Shown: piece by piece, positions 56,017 to 64,000 of the stretch
How positions within the stretch are numbered: the stretch's first letter is position 1
How the letters are laid out: each line of letters starts with the position of its first letter
From: Achromobacter seleniivolatilans
GTDB lineage: Bacteria > Pseudomonadota > Gammaproteobacteria > Burkholderiales > Burkholderiaceae_B
NCBI RefSeq assembly: GCF_030864005.1
Contig: NZ_CP132976.1
Coordinates: 3,472,001 to 3,536,000 of the forward strand
Direction of reading: 5' to 3'
Length of the DNA stretch: 64,000 bases
Notes under the pieces: model-generated
Told to the model about the DNA's origin: nothing
Database searches by the model: none
What the model saw: only the letters and a program-made list of their open reading frames with translations
Translations under genes and position numbers: made by a program

Positions 56017-56918
56017 TGCAAAGCATTCCTTATGGCGCGCCCGCAGGCGTAGCTATCAACCCCTGGTTGCCCCTGGACCGCGAACTACGCGCGCAAGGTT
56101 TGCGGCAAGCGAACGCGGCGCCCGTACGCGCCGTGGTCTGCGTCACCGTGCATGTGGACGGACCCGCCGTGGAAGTCGGCCGCAAACAATTCCCCGCAGG
56201 TCTCTATACGGCCGGGCGGTACGCCATCCGGCGCGGCGTGCCCCGGCATCTGGAGATTCTGGCGCGTCACGGCATGCCCGCCACGTTCTTCGCCTGCGGC
56301 TACGACGTGGAGCACTACCCGGCCGTCTTTCACGACATCCTGAAGGCGGGTCATGAAATCGCCGCACACGGGTATCTGCACGAAGCCTGGGACCTGGGCG
56401 ACGAGGAGCCGGCCCTGCTTGAGAAAACCCACCGCATCATCGAGCAGGAATTGGGCGTGACGCCCGTGGGCTGGTGCTCGCCGTCGGGCCGCAAGAGCCA
56501 TCGCACGCTGCCCACACTGCGCGCGCTGGGATATTGCTATGACGCCAGCGAAAAAGACCAGGACCGCCCCTACCTGCCGGACGACACGGGCGCCACAAGC
56601 GATGCGGCTACCTTCATCATGCTGCCCAACAACACCGTATCGCTGGACGACTACCCCTTTTATTTCAGCGGCCACAGCCTGGCGGCCGAGGCCTACGACA
56701 ACTGGGTGCAGGAATTTGAAGCGCTGCGCCAGGCCGAAGGGTATGTGCATCTGACCGTGCATCCCAAAGCGGCGGGCGGCTCCGGCACCCCGGCACGCGC
56801 CGCCGCCCTGGACCGGTTTTTGGGCTATCTGGCCGCGCAGCCTGATGTGCACGTCATGACGCTGGAAGCGCTGGCCCGCCACTGCCTTGCCCACCCCGAC
56901 AACTGGAGACGCGCATGA
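56016..56918 (+). CDS. Polysaccharide-deacetylase-like hydrolase, PgdA/PuuE type, active-site residues intact
   Basis: The 300-residue protein is a NodB-fold metal amidohydrolase. Expected metal ligands are all present: Asp48 (TVHVDGPA), His118 and His122 (AAHGYLHE), with the downstream PSGRKSH loop. The GVPRHLEILARHGMPATFFACGYDVEHYP region looks like HpPgdA or the allantoinase-like PuuE group, which act on N-acetyl or cyclic ureide bonds. No signal peptide is seen, so it is cytoplasmic. It overlaps Bug by one base and the second paralogue by 4 bp. The substrate is unknown. Confidence 0.85.
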   Translation: MQSIPYGAPAGVAINPWLPLDRELRAQGLRQANAAPVRAVVCVTVHVDGPAVEVGRKQFPAGLYTAGRYAIRRGVPRHLEILARHGMPATFFACGYDVEHYPAVFHDILKAGHEIAAHGYLHEAWDLGDEEPALLEKTHRIIEQELGVTPVGWCSPSGRKSHRTLPTLRALGYCYDASEKDQDRPYLPDDTGATSDAATFIMLPNNTVSLDDYPFYFSGHSLAAEAYDNWVQEFEALRQAEGYVHLTVHPKAAGGSGTPARAAALDRFLGYLAAQPDVHVMTLEALARHCLAHPDNWRRA

Positions 56919-57679
56919 CCGCCGTCAAGACCGTGCTGGTCACTTTGAATGTGCATGGCATCGGCCCCGAAGCCGCAACCCAGTCCGAAACCGCGCTGCA
57001 CGGACGCGATGCGCATGGCCGCTACACCTATGGCGGCGGCTTGGCGCGCGTCTTGGACATGCTGCGCAGGCAGGAAATCCGCGCAACGCTGTTCTGGCCC
57101 GTCTTCGAGGCCGAGCGCTGCCGCGGCTTGCTGGAACAAAGCCTGCGCGACGGCCATGAAGCCGCTTCCCAAGGCAACGCATTTGAAGACTTGAGCGCGC
57201 TGGGCGACCGCGAAGGCGAACTGCTGGAACGCGCCCGCGACCGCCTGGCGCAATTGACGGGTTCTGTCCCGCAAGGGTTTCGCTACACCAGCAGCGCTTT
57301 CTCGCCGCGCACGGTGCCCTTGCTGCATCAGCTGGGTTACCGCTACGACAGCAGCGCGATTGATGATGACGCCCCGTACGCGCTGGATGCTGACGGCGGC
57401 CCCGGCATGGTGGAGCTGCCCTGGAGCGAAGGTTTGTGCGACGCCACGCATTTCAGCCGCCGGGTCACGCAAGACCGTGCCTACGCGCATTGGGTCGAAC
57501 AAGGCGACGCGCTGCTTGCGGCCGAGGGTTATGCCTGCCTGACCCTGCATCCGCGTGCGGACAACGGCGTGGGCCGCGCCGCACGGCTGCAAAAAGTTGA
57601 ACAACTGCTGGCACGTTTTCGCGACGCGGGCGCTGTCTTTGCATCCTGCAAGGAACGGGCAGCGGCCCCTCCGTCCTGA
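56915..57679 (+). CDS. Deacetylase-like paralogue lacking all three metal ligands
   Basis: This 254-residue protein aligns with the preceding deacetylase across the fold (LARVLDMLRRQEIRATLFWPVFEAERCRGLLEQSLRDGHEAASQGNAFED). At the ligand positions it has His14, Gln86 and Phe90 in place of Asp48, His118 and His122 of its neighbour. It therefore cannot bind the catalytic metal by the known mechanism. It is translationally coupled to the intact copy by an ATGA overlap. It may be a regulatory or structural partner, or have another activity. There is no frameshift. Confidence 0.8.
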   Translation: MTAVKTVLVTLNVHGIGPEAATQSETALHGRDAHGRYTYGGGLARVLDMLRRQEIRATLFWPVFEAERCRGLLEQSLRDGHEAASQGNAFEDLSALGDREGELLERARDRLAQLTGSVPQGFRYTSSAFSPRTVPLLHQLGYRYDSSAIDDDAPYALDADGGPGMVELPWSEGLCDATHFSRRVTQDRAYAHWVEQGDALLAAEGYACLTLHPRADNGVGRAARLQKVEQLLARFRDAGAVFASCKERAAAPPS

Positions 57680-57686
57680 ATCGGGC

Positions 57687-57826
57687 CGGGCGCCAAGCGT
57701 CAGGTTTCACCACGGAACTTGACTCGACCTTGCCTTGGGTAAACCCTGAGCAATATTGGCGCCAAAATAAGCTAACATTTTTGCAAATCGGTTTCCCATT
57801 TCTGACCTCACGGCGCTTGGCGCCGC
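57687..57826. promoter_or_regulatory. Three GGCGCCAA-type elements upstream of the C45 hydrolase
   Basis: The element occurs as GGCGCCAAGCG (57689-57699), TTGGCGCCAA (57756-57765, a perfect palindrome) and CGCTTGGCGCC (57814-57824). The outer two are exact 11-base inverted copies 114 bp apart. All lie in the 156-bp gap between the deacetylase pair and the C45 gene, and the last ends 11 bp before the start codon. They look like operators for one dimeric regulator; the short gap shows no gene. Confidence 0.6.
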
Positions 57827-57835
57827 TATCCGTCC

Positions 57836-58972
57836 ATGACTCAAACCACTCAATTCCCCTTCGTATCGGTTTCCGGCACGCCCGAAGCCCGTGGCCGTTC
57901 ATATGGCCAGCAAGCCGCCGACCGCGTGCGCAAAAGTGCCGCGATGTACGGCCAGACTCTGGTTGAGCTGGGTTACGACGCCATGGCGCGCACCGAGCTC
58001 ATCGCGCACTTTGCGCGTGAAATCGAGAACTTCGCGCCGCACTACCTGGAAGAAATGCGCGGCATCGCCGCCGGCGCCGATGTGCCGTTCGAAGACATCG
58101 TCATGATCAATGCCCGCACCGAGGTCGTAGCCAAGGCGCGCGCAGAAAAGAAAAAAGCGGCGGAGCTGGAACCGGGCGACGGATGTACCGGCGCACTGAT
58201 CCTGCCGACGCGCTCGGCCAATGGCAACCTGATTCACGGCCAGAACTGGGACTGGCGCGCCGAATGCGCCGAGACCGCCATCGTGCTGCGCGTGCGCAAC
58301 GACAACGGCCCTGACATCCTGACTTTTGTCGAAGCTGGCGGCCTGGCCCGCAGCGGCCTGAACAGCGCCGGCGTGTCCATCACCGCCAACTACCTGGAAT
58401 CCGATCGCGACTTCCGCCAGTTGGGCGTGCCGCTGTCGCTGATCCGCCGCAAAGTGCTGGAGCAGCAACATTTCGCACTGGCTATCAAGGCTGTCGCCAC
58501 CACCCCGAAGTCGTGCTCGAACAACATCATGATCGGCATGGCCGCAGGCTTTGGCCTCGACTATGAATGCACTACCGATGAAGCCTTCCCGATCTACCCG
58601 GGCGCCGATGATCTGATCGTGCACGCCAACCACTGGGTCAGCGAAGTGGCCTTGGGCAAGCTGCGCGACACCGGCCGCGCCAGCACCCCGGAAAGCGCCT
58701 ACCGCGACTGGCGCGTGCGCCGCTTGCTGAACGAGAAAACACAACTGACTCGCGAAGACCTGAAGCGCGCCCTGTTCGACGACTTTGGCTCGCCCTATTC
58801 CGTCTGCCGCCCGCCGCGCCCAGGCAGCCATGACAACCTGTCCGCCACGGTTGCCATGGTCGTCATGGAACCGGCCGCCGGCCTGATGGAAGTCGCCCCC
58901 CTGCCTGCCTTGAACCGTACGTTCACGCGCTACAGCCTGACCGCCGAACCCGAACTGCTGGCCGCCGCCTGA
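57836..58972 (+). CDS. C45 family autoproteolytic acyltransferase/amidohydrolase
   Basis: The 378-residue protein is an Ntn hydrolase of the C45 family (acyl-CoA:6-aminopenicillanic acid acyltransferase type), which self-cleaves before a cysteine that becomes the nucleophile. The cleavage context is GDGCTGALI, so Cys117 is the expected nucleophile. NLIHGQNWDWRAEC and GLARSGLNSAGVSITANYLES are other family segments. No signal peptide is present. It follows the two deacetylase-like genes and the Bug gene, and is followed by a binding protein 35 bp later. Bacterial members hydrolyse N-acyl amides; the substrate is not known here. Confidence 0.87.
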   Translation: MTQTTQFPFVSVSGTPEARGRSYGQQAADRVRKSAAMYGQTLVELGYDAMARTELIAHFAREIENFAPHYLEEMRGIAAGADVPFEDIVMINARTEVVAKARAEKKKAAELEPGDGCTGALILPTRSANGNLIHGQNWDWRAECAETAIVLRVRNDNGPDILTFVEAGGLARSGLNSAGVSITANYLESDRDFRQLGVPLSLIRRKVLEQQHFALAIKAVATTPKSCSNNIMIGMAAGFGLDYECTTDEAFPIYPGADDLIVHANHWVSEVALGKLRDTGRASTPESAYRDWRVRRLLNEKTQLTREDLKRALFDDFGSPYSVCRPPRPGSHDNLSATVAMVVMEPAAGLMEVAPLPALNRTFTRYSLTAEPELLAAA

Positions 58973-59007
58973 TTGGCAACGCGCCTGCGCAACCCTAGGA
59001 AATATCA

Positions 59008-60579
59008 ATGAAGAACCATTGTGTGAGCGCCGCGGTTGCGCTGGCCGTTGCCGGCATGGCTGGCATTGCCAGCACGGCAGGCGCGCAGACCGCGCCGCCT
59101 CTGCGCATTTCGCTGACGGCAGACATCCGTTCCACCGAGCCGGGCGTGAACCGCGACAGCAACAGCGACGCAGTCGTGCTGCATATCGTTGAAGGCCTGG
59201 TCGCCTACGGTGAAGACGCCGAAGTCCGGCCGCTGCTGGCCAAATCCGTCGACATCAGCGCCGACGGCAAAACCTACACCTTTACGCTGCGCGACGGCGT
59301 CAAGTTTCACAACGGCAAGCCCCTGACATCCGCGGACGTGCTGTGGACCTGGCAACACTACACCGCTGCTAACTCGGGCTGGCGCTGCGCCAGTGAATTC
59401 GATGGCCGCGGCGCCGTCAAAGTCACCGGCGTGGAAGCCCCCAACGCGCAAACAGTGGTCTATCACATCGAAAAACCCAGCAGCCTGTTCCTGGCCACGC
59501 TGGCCCGCGCCGACTGCGGCGGCACCGGCATTCTGTCCAAGGATTCGGTGCGCGCGGATGGCACTTGGGACAAGCCGATCGGCACAGGCCCGTTTGAACT
59601 GGCTGAATGGAAACGCGGTGAATACATACGCCTGACCAAGTTTGCCAGCTACTCGAATCTGGACGGCAAGCGCGACGGCTACACCGGCTCCAAGCGCCCG
59701 CTCGTCGACGAAGTGCGTTTCATGATCGTGCCCGACGACTCCACCGCCAAGGCGGCGTTACAGCGCGGCAATATCGACATCATTGAAGACGTCTCCAACA
59801 ACGACGTGCCGGTGCTGCAAGGCACGCCAAACATCAAGGTCGCCTACGCGCCCGTGATGAGCATGACCGCGCTGCTGATGCAGACCAAGGACCCGGTGCT
59901 GTCCAACCCCAAGATGCGTCAGGCCCTGGCCCACGCCATCGATTACAAACAGTTGGCCGCTGCGGTCACGGAAGGCCTGGCGCAACCCAATAACTCCATC
60001 GTGCCACTGGTGTCGCCCTATCATGACGCCACGCAAAAGCAGGGTTGGAGTTTCGACCCGGCCGAAGCGCAGAAACTATTGAAGGAAGCGGGCTACAAGA
60101 ACCAGGAGCTGGTGATTCTGACCACCAAGCGCTACCCGCAGTCGTACAACTCCGCCGTGATCATCCAGGCGATGCTGCAATCCGTGGGCATCAATGCGCA
60201 GTTGTCGGTGGTGGAGTGGGCCACGCAGCTGGATCGCTACAACGCCGGGACCTACCAGATGATGACCTTCCCGTATTCGGCGCGCCTGGATGCGGCGCTG
60301 AACTACGAGATGGTGACGGGCGACAAGACCAAGCAACCGCGCAAGATCTGGGACAACCCGGAAGCGCAGAAGCTGATCGAAGCCGCATCGGTGGACACGG
60401 ACCACGCGAAACGGCAGGCGTCATTTGATCAGTTGCACAAGTTGTTCCTGGCGGATGTGCCTAGCATTCCTTTGTATAACGGGCTGGACATCGGGGCGTT
60501 CCGCGCAGACGTCAAAGGTTATCAGCCTTGGGCCGTGAAGAAGCCCCGGGCTTGGGAAGTGGAGCGAGTGGCTCCATGA
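59008..60579 (+). CDS. ABC transporter substrate-binding protein, family 5
   Basis: This 523-residue periplasmic protein has a signal peptide (KNHCVSAAVALAVAGMAGIASTAGAQ) followed by a SBP_bac_5 domain (PLRISLTADIRSTEPGVNRDSNSDAVVLHIVEGL; KTYTFTLRDGVKFHNGKPLTSADVLWTWQHYT). It lies 35 bp after the C45 hydrolase on the same strand. No permease or ATPase genes are in the window. Together with the Bug protein this gives two periplasmic ligand-capture proteins in one cluster. Confidence 0.88.
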   Translation: MKNHCVSAAVALAVAGMAGIASTAGAQTAPPLRISLTADIRSTEPGVNRDSNSDAVVLHIVEGLVAYGEDAEVRPLLAKSVDISADGKTYTFTLRDGVKFHNGKPLTSADVLWTWQHYTAANSGWRCASEFDGRGAVKVTGVEAPNAQTVVYHIEKPSSLFLATLARADCGGTGILSKDSVRADGTWDKPIGTGPFELAEWKRGEYIRLTKFASYSNLDGKRDGYTGSKRPLVDEVRFMIVPDDSTAKAALQRGNIDIIEDVSNNDVPVLQGTPNIKVAYAPVMSMTALLMQTKDPVLSNPKMRQALAHAIDYKQLAAAVTEGLAQPNNSIVPLVSPYHDATQKQGWSFDPAEAQKLLKEAGYKNQELVILTTKRYPQSYNSAVIIQAMLQSVGINAQLSVVEWATQLDRYNAGTYQMMTFPYSARLDAALNYEMVTGDKTKQPRKIWDNPEAQKLIEAASVDTDHAKRQASFDQLHKLFLADVPSIPLYNGLDIGAFRADVKGYQPWAVKKPRAWEVERVAP

Positions 60580-60592
60580 CCACAGCCATTGC

Positions 60593-60611
60593 CGTACTGA
60601 GAACGATTTGC
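60593..60611 (+). promoter_or_regulatory. Putative Fur box upstream of the ECF sigma factor
   Basis: The sequence CGTACTGAGAACGATTTGC matches the 19-base Fur consensus at about 12 positions and contains TGAGAACGATT, like many natural Fur sites. It lies about 40 bp before the sigma gene. Supporting evidence is its place before an iron-type sigma factor. Confidence 0.4.
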
Positions 60612-60652
60612 AATAATGCACACCCTCTCATCGTCCGGCAACTACTCTTTCC

Positions 60653-61159
60653 GTGTCTGTCCACCGCCCGCCCCCGCAAGGATGGCTCGCCCACTATGCC
60701 GATTTGATCGGCTCGTGGGCCAGGCGTAAACACGACACGGACGAGGGGCAAGACGCCGCTCAGAACGCCGCGCTCAGTCTGTTGCAGGCTCAAGACGCTC
60801 CGCTGCTCCGCGACCCCGCGGCGTACTTGCGGCGCAGCGTCCGCAACGGCATGACCGCACGCCATCGCGACAAGCTCGCGGCTCAGAGCATCGCCTGGCA
60901 AGAACTGCCCGAACACGAACACCCCACTACCGCCGACGTCGAATCCCACACCCGCGCAGCGCAGCTTTCTGATGCCCTGCAACTAGCGCTGGAAGAACTC
61001 CCCCTGCCTTGCCAGCAGGTCTTTGCGTGGCACCGGCTGGAAGGCCGCACCATGGCCGACATCGCCCAGCGCATGGATCTGTCTGTCAGCATGGTAGAAA
61101 AGCACATGGCCCGCTGCATGCATCATCTGCATGCCCGCTTGAAGCATCATGCGCCCTGA
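60653..61159 (+). CDS. ECF sigma factor, FecI-like
   Basis: The 168-residue protein is an iron-starvation-type extracytoplasmic function sigma factor. Region 2 spans about residues 8-75 (HYADLIGSWARRKHDTDEGQDAAQNAALSLLQ; DPAAYLRRSVRNGMTARHRDK) and region 4 about 105-160 (ALEELPLPCQQVFAWHRLEGRTMADIAQRMDLSVSMVEKHMARCM). The start is a GTG with no recognisable ribosome site; no better in-frame start exists upstream without leaving the family. A FecR-like gene follows 48 bp later and an STN-bearing receptor after that, as in fecIRA. Confidence 0.9.
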   Translation: MSVHRPPPQGWLAHYADLIGSWARRKHDTDEGQDAAQNAALSLLQAQDAPLLRDPAAYLRRSVRNGMTARHRDKLAAQSIAWQELPEHEHPTTADVESHTRAAQLSDALQLALEELPLPCQQVFAWHRLEGRTMADIAQRMDLSVSMVEKHMARCMHHLHARLKHHAP

Positions 61160-61207
61160 GCCGCTGTATAGTCTGCGGCTTCGCAAGACGGCAAACCGCT
61201 AATTCTC

Positions 61208-62185
61208 ATGACGGAATCCTCTCAACCCGATCCCAGCGAAACAGCCGCGCAAGCCGCTGCCGGCTGGTTCGCGCGCATGCGCTCGGGCGAGGCAAGCGCG
61301 CAGGTTCACGCGGAGTTTCAGCAGTGGCGCAATGCCGACCCGGCGCACGCCCAGGCCTACGCCGAAATGGAAACCGTGTGGAACGCCACGACGCAGTTCG
61401 ATGCGCAGCGTCTGCGGCAGACACTGCGCCCCCAACGCGCGCCAGCCATGGCGCGCAGGCGGCTGGCATTCGGTCTGGCCTTGAGTGCCGCCGCAATCGC
61501 GGGCGTGACCTGGAATTTCTGGCCAGCCGAGCCGATTCTGCAAGAACAGACGATTGCCACCCGCGCTGGCGAAAGGCGTCAGATCCAACTGTCCGACGGC
61601 TCCATTCTTGACGTCAACACCGCCACCCGTGCACGCGTGCGGCTGTATGCGAGCCGCCGCGAGGTCGAACTGAATGCGGGCGAAATCATGTTCTCGGTCA
61701 CCCCGGATTCACAGCGCCCCTTCCTGGTCGACGCAGGCAACACGCAAGTCCGCGTGACAGGCACCCGCTTTGACGTGCGCCGCGATGGCGAGACCGCAGC
61801 AGTTGCCGTCGACTCCGGTTCCGTGACGGTCACAGCCGGCGGATGGTGGCAGCGGCGCGAAGCGCATCTGACCGCGGGCCAAGGCGTACGCACACTGCCG
61901 GGATCGGGGCTCGCAGCCGTCGAACCCGTTGATGCGCAAGCGGTCACGGCCTGGCGCCAAGGCAAGATCGTCTTCGCCAACGCGACGCTGGCAGACGTGG
62001 CCGCTGAAATGAACCGCTACCTGACCCAACCCATCCTGCTTTCCGATGCCCGGCTGGCGCGCTTGCGCATAGCGGGTGTCTTCAGCGTTGATGACCCCAG
62101 CGCGTTTCTGACCTCCCTGCCCGCCATGGCGCCCGTTGAGGTCTTGCGCGGCGCGGACGGCGCAATTCTTATCCGGCCGCGCTGA
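61208..62185 (+). CDS. FecR-like anti-sigma / signal transducer
   Basis: The 325-residue protein is a single-pass inner-membrane transducer. The cytoplasmic N-terminal part (AAQAAAGWFARMRSGEASAQVHAEFQQWRNADPAHAQAYAEMETVW) precedes a hydrophobic anchor (RRLAFGLALSAAAIAGVTWNFW) and the periplasmic FecR domain (GERRQIQLSDGSILDVNTATRARV; DAGNTQVRVTGTRFDVR; TAGQGVRT). The C-terminal segment should contact the receptor's STN domain. No ribosome binding site is clear. Gene order sigma-FecR-receptor predicts ligand-induced expression of the receptor. Confidence 0.9.
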   Translation: MTESSQPDPSETAAQAAAGWFARMRSGEASAQVHAEFQQWRNADPAHAQAYAEMETVWNATTQFDAQRLRQTLRPQRAPAMARRRLAFGLALSAAAIAGVTWNFWPAEPILQEQTIATRAGERRQIQLSDGSILDVNTATRARVRLYASRREVELNAGEIMFSVTPDSQRPFLVDAGNTQVRVTGTRFDVRRDGETAAVAVDSGSVTVTAGGWWQRREAHLTAGQGVRTLPGSGLAAVEPVDAQAVTAWRQGKIVFANATLADVAAEMNRYLTQPILLSDARLARLRIAGVFSVDDPSAFLTSLPAMAPVEVLRGADGAILIRPR

Positions 62186-62275
62186 CTCAAGGGTCTTGCG
62201 GCCAGCGCCTATGCCGCTTCAGGCACGGGTGGGTCATGGCCTGGCCACCCCACTGCTCACATTTAGTTTCAAATT

Positions 62276-62294
62276 AGCAATCATTTTCATTACG
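62276..62294 (+). promoter_or_regulatory. Putative Fur box upstream of the STN-containing receptor
   Basis: AGCAATCATTTTCATTACG; its complement matches the Fur consensus at about 13 of 19 positions and resembles the site at 5664-5682. It lies in the 225-bp gap 62186-62410, about 117 bp before the receptor's first start codon. The GGGTGG/CCACCC pairing further left (about 62229-62251) could form a weak hairpin with no clear T run. Otherwise the gap is empty. Confidence 0.55.
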
Positions 62295-62410
62295 GACTTT
62301 GGCGCGCTTTCCACTCTGGACAGTAGTGAGCGCGCGTCGAGATTTCCGCCGCGCCCTCAAAACACCTTTGGCCAAAGGGGAACCGGCGCACGGCGCCTGC
62401 ACGTCTCGAC

Positions 62411-64000
62411 ATGGAAAGAAGGATCGTGAGCATCATCACCGCGCGCACGCGCAAAGCTGGACAGCCCCACCCCGCCCATTGGCGCGCTTGGATCGGCGCC
62501 CTTAGCCTGGCCGCCAGTCTTGGCTCGCTGCCTGGCCCTGCCGCGGCGCAGAATCCAGCGGCCGCCATCAGAATCAACATTCCGGCGCAGACCTTGAACC
62601 AGGCGCTGTTGCAGCTTGGCCAGCAGGCTCCCGTACAGATTTATTTCGTACCCGACCTGGTCGCAGGGATGAACGCCCGCCAAGTCAGCGGTGTCATGAC
62701 GCCCGAGCAGGCGCTGGATCAGTTGCTCCAGGGAACCGGCATTCAATACACGCGCAATGGCGACAGCATCACGCTGCTATCCGGCCCTGGCGCAGTGCAA
62801 CTCGCCCCCGTTACCGTGACTGGCGCCTACGACGCCACGTCCGAAAATACGAACTCCTATGCCGCGCAGGCCGTGACCTTGGGCAAGACCGCGGAATCGC
62901 TGCGGGAGACCCCGCAGTCGGTCACGGTGATCACGTCGCGCCAGATCGAAGACCGTGGCATGACCACGCTGGCAGACGCCATGACTGCGGCTACCGGCAT
63001 CACGGTAGTGCCGGATGAATACGTGACCGGCGGCAAATACTTTTCGCGAGGATTCCAGATCACGGACATACGCGTGGATGGCGGCGCCGTTGCCGCGCTG
63101 GGCAAGAATGACTTCATCGCGGACCCGGATCTGGTCAAGTACGACCGTATCGAAGTTCTGCGCGGCGCGGATGGCCTGTATTCCGGGGCCGGCGAACCGG
63201 GCGGCACGATCAACCTGGTTCGCAAGCGTCCACTGGACCGCTTCCAGGCCAAAGGCAGTGTCTCGGCCGGCAGTTGGGACAACTACCGGGCGGTTGCCGA
63301 TCTGAGCTCGCCATTGGTGGAAAACGGCAAGTTGCGCGGCCGCATTGTGGCCGCCGCCGACACCAAACACTACTTCTACGACACCGCCAAATCCGCGGGC
63401 CAAACCTTCTATGGCGTACTGGAAGCGGATGTCGCCCCCCGCACCACCGTCATGCTGGGCGCAAGCTACGACAAGCGCCGCGAAACGCCTTGGTACTACG
63501 GCCTGCCCCGCTACAACAACGGTGACGACATCGGCTTTACGCGCAGCACCAGCCTGGCGGCGGACTGGAGCGCCAAGCACCACGAAGCCTGGGACGTATT
63601 CGGCGATTTGAAGCACACGTTTTCCAACGGCTGGAAGTTCTCGGTTTCAGCCACTCACTCGCAGCAGCGCTACAACGACAAGTACGGCTATCTGAGCGGC
63701 GCGGTGGACCCGGCGACCGGCGACGGCATGGCGTACAGCGGCTCGTACTTCCGGTCCGCTGGCTACCAGAACCAGCTGGACACCAATGTGGCCGGCAGCT
63801 TCGATTTGTTTGGCCGTTCGCACGATTTCATCATCGGCGCCGACTACAGCAAGCACAAAGCGAATGCCAAACGCGCTGACCTGACGGGCGGCGGCGCCGT
63901 CAACCTGGCCGATCTGTCCAACGCGTCTTGGGCGGAACCCGAAACACCGCGGTTTGGCGCAGGCACCCCGTATATCGACTTCCCGTATTACGGCGAAGAG
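62411..64000 (+). CDS. FecA/FpvA-type TonB receptor with STN signalling domain, 3' end outside the window
   Basis: This is a TonB-dependent outer-membrane receptor with an N-terminal signalling domain. The open frame runs from 62411 (ATG) or 62426 (GTG with AAGGA just upstream) to the window end, so at least 530 residues are seen and the barrel's end is missing. After a signal peptide (ALSLAASLGSLPGPAAAQ) comes the STN domain (IRINIPAQTLNQALLQLGQQAPVQIYF..., about 55-120), a TonB-box-like stretch (APVTVTGAY), the plug (ESLRETPQSVTVITSRQIEDRGMTT to INLVRKRPLDRF) and barrel strands. Together with the sigma and FecR-like genes it makes a cell-surface signalling set. FpvA or FoxA are the nearest named relatives by eye. 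Confidence 0.92.
   Translation, partial: MERRIVSIITARTRKAGQPHPAHWRAWIGALSLAASLGSLPGPAAAQNPAAAIRINIPAQTLNQALLQLGQQAPVQIYFVPDLVAGMNARQVSGVMTPEQALDQLLQGTGIQYTRNGDSITLLSGPGAVQLAPVTVTGAYDATSENTNSYAAQAVTLGKTAESLRETPQSVTVITSRQIEDRGMTTLADAMTAATGITVVPDEYVTGGKYFSRGFQITDIRVDGGAVAALGKNDFIADPDLVKYDRIEVLRGADGLYSGAGEPGGTINLVRKRPLDRFQAKGSVSAGSWDNYRAVADLSSPLVENGKLRGRIVAAADTKHYFYDTAKSAGQTFYGVLEADVAPRTTVMLGASYDKRRETPWYYGLPRYNNGDDIGFTRSTSLAADWSAKHHEAWDVFGDLKHTFSNGWKFSVSATHSQQRYNDKYGYLSGAVDPATGDGMAYSGSYFRSAGYQNQLDTNVAGSFDLFGRSHDFIIGADYSKHKANAKRADLTGGGAVNLADLSNASWAEPETPRFGAGTPYIDFPYYGEE

Overview
The window reads as about 64 kb of chromosome from a GC-rich betaproteobacterium of the family Alcaligenaceae, most likely Achromobacter (close to Bordetella). 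The case rests on a complete 13-gene nuo operon ending in the DUF2818 gene found there in betaproteobacteria, a betaproteobacterial porin, a Bug/TctC binding protein, and an axyZ / axyX-axyY-oprZ locus, the Achromobacter aminoglycoside efflux system. Identifications are from reading protein sequence; no database search was run.

Layout. 1-3360: the 3' part of mfd and serB, closed by a two-way terminator. 3379-5640: a Fiu-like TonB-dependent siderophore receptor with a Fur-box-like site. 5946-21071: the complex I operon nuoA to nuoN plus DUF2818, on the minus strand. 21331-22446: a general porin. 22847-24396: a TetR regulator coupled to a thioesterase and a Rossmann-domain protein. 24361-26958: lipid kinase, metallophosphoesterase and PAP2 phosphatase in one minus-strand run. 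26980-31538: a 41-bp perfect palindrome, a leaderless gamma-glutamyltransferase-like enzyme, a family 5 binding protein and a LysR regulator.

31567-53892 holds three complete tripartite RND efflux systems: AxyXY-OprZ with its repressor AxyZ, a MexHI-like system with a possible iron-sulfur regulator beyond its distal end, and a TriC-like system with a divergent TetR. A BetT-type transporter and a VOC protein lie between the second and third. Several intergenic gaps hold sharp inverted repeats that look like operators.

53932-60579 is the least ordinary part: an IclR regulator diverges from a run encoding a Tat-exported Bug binding protein, a PgdA/PuuE-like deacetylase, a paralogue that has lost its metal ligands, a C45 self-processing amidohydrolase and a family 5 binding protein, with no permease genes. 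Three copies of a GGCGCCAA-type element precede the C45 gene. I take this as a candidate uptake-and-deacylation system for an unknown N-acyl compound.

60593-64000 is a FecI/FecR/FecA-type iron signalling set: ECF sigma factor, FecR-like sensor and an STN-containing TonB receptor cut off by the window end, with Fur-box-like sites before the sigma and receptor genes. I saw no tRNA, rRNA, insertion sequence, CRISPR array or prophage.
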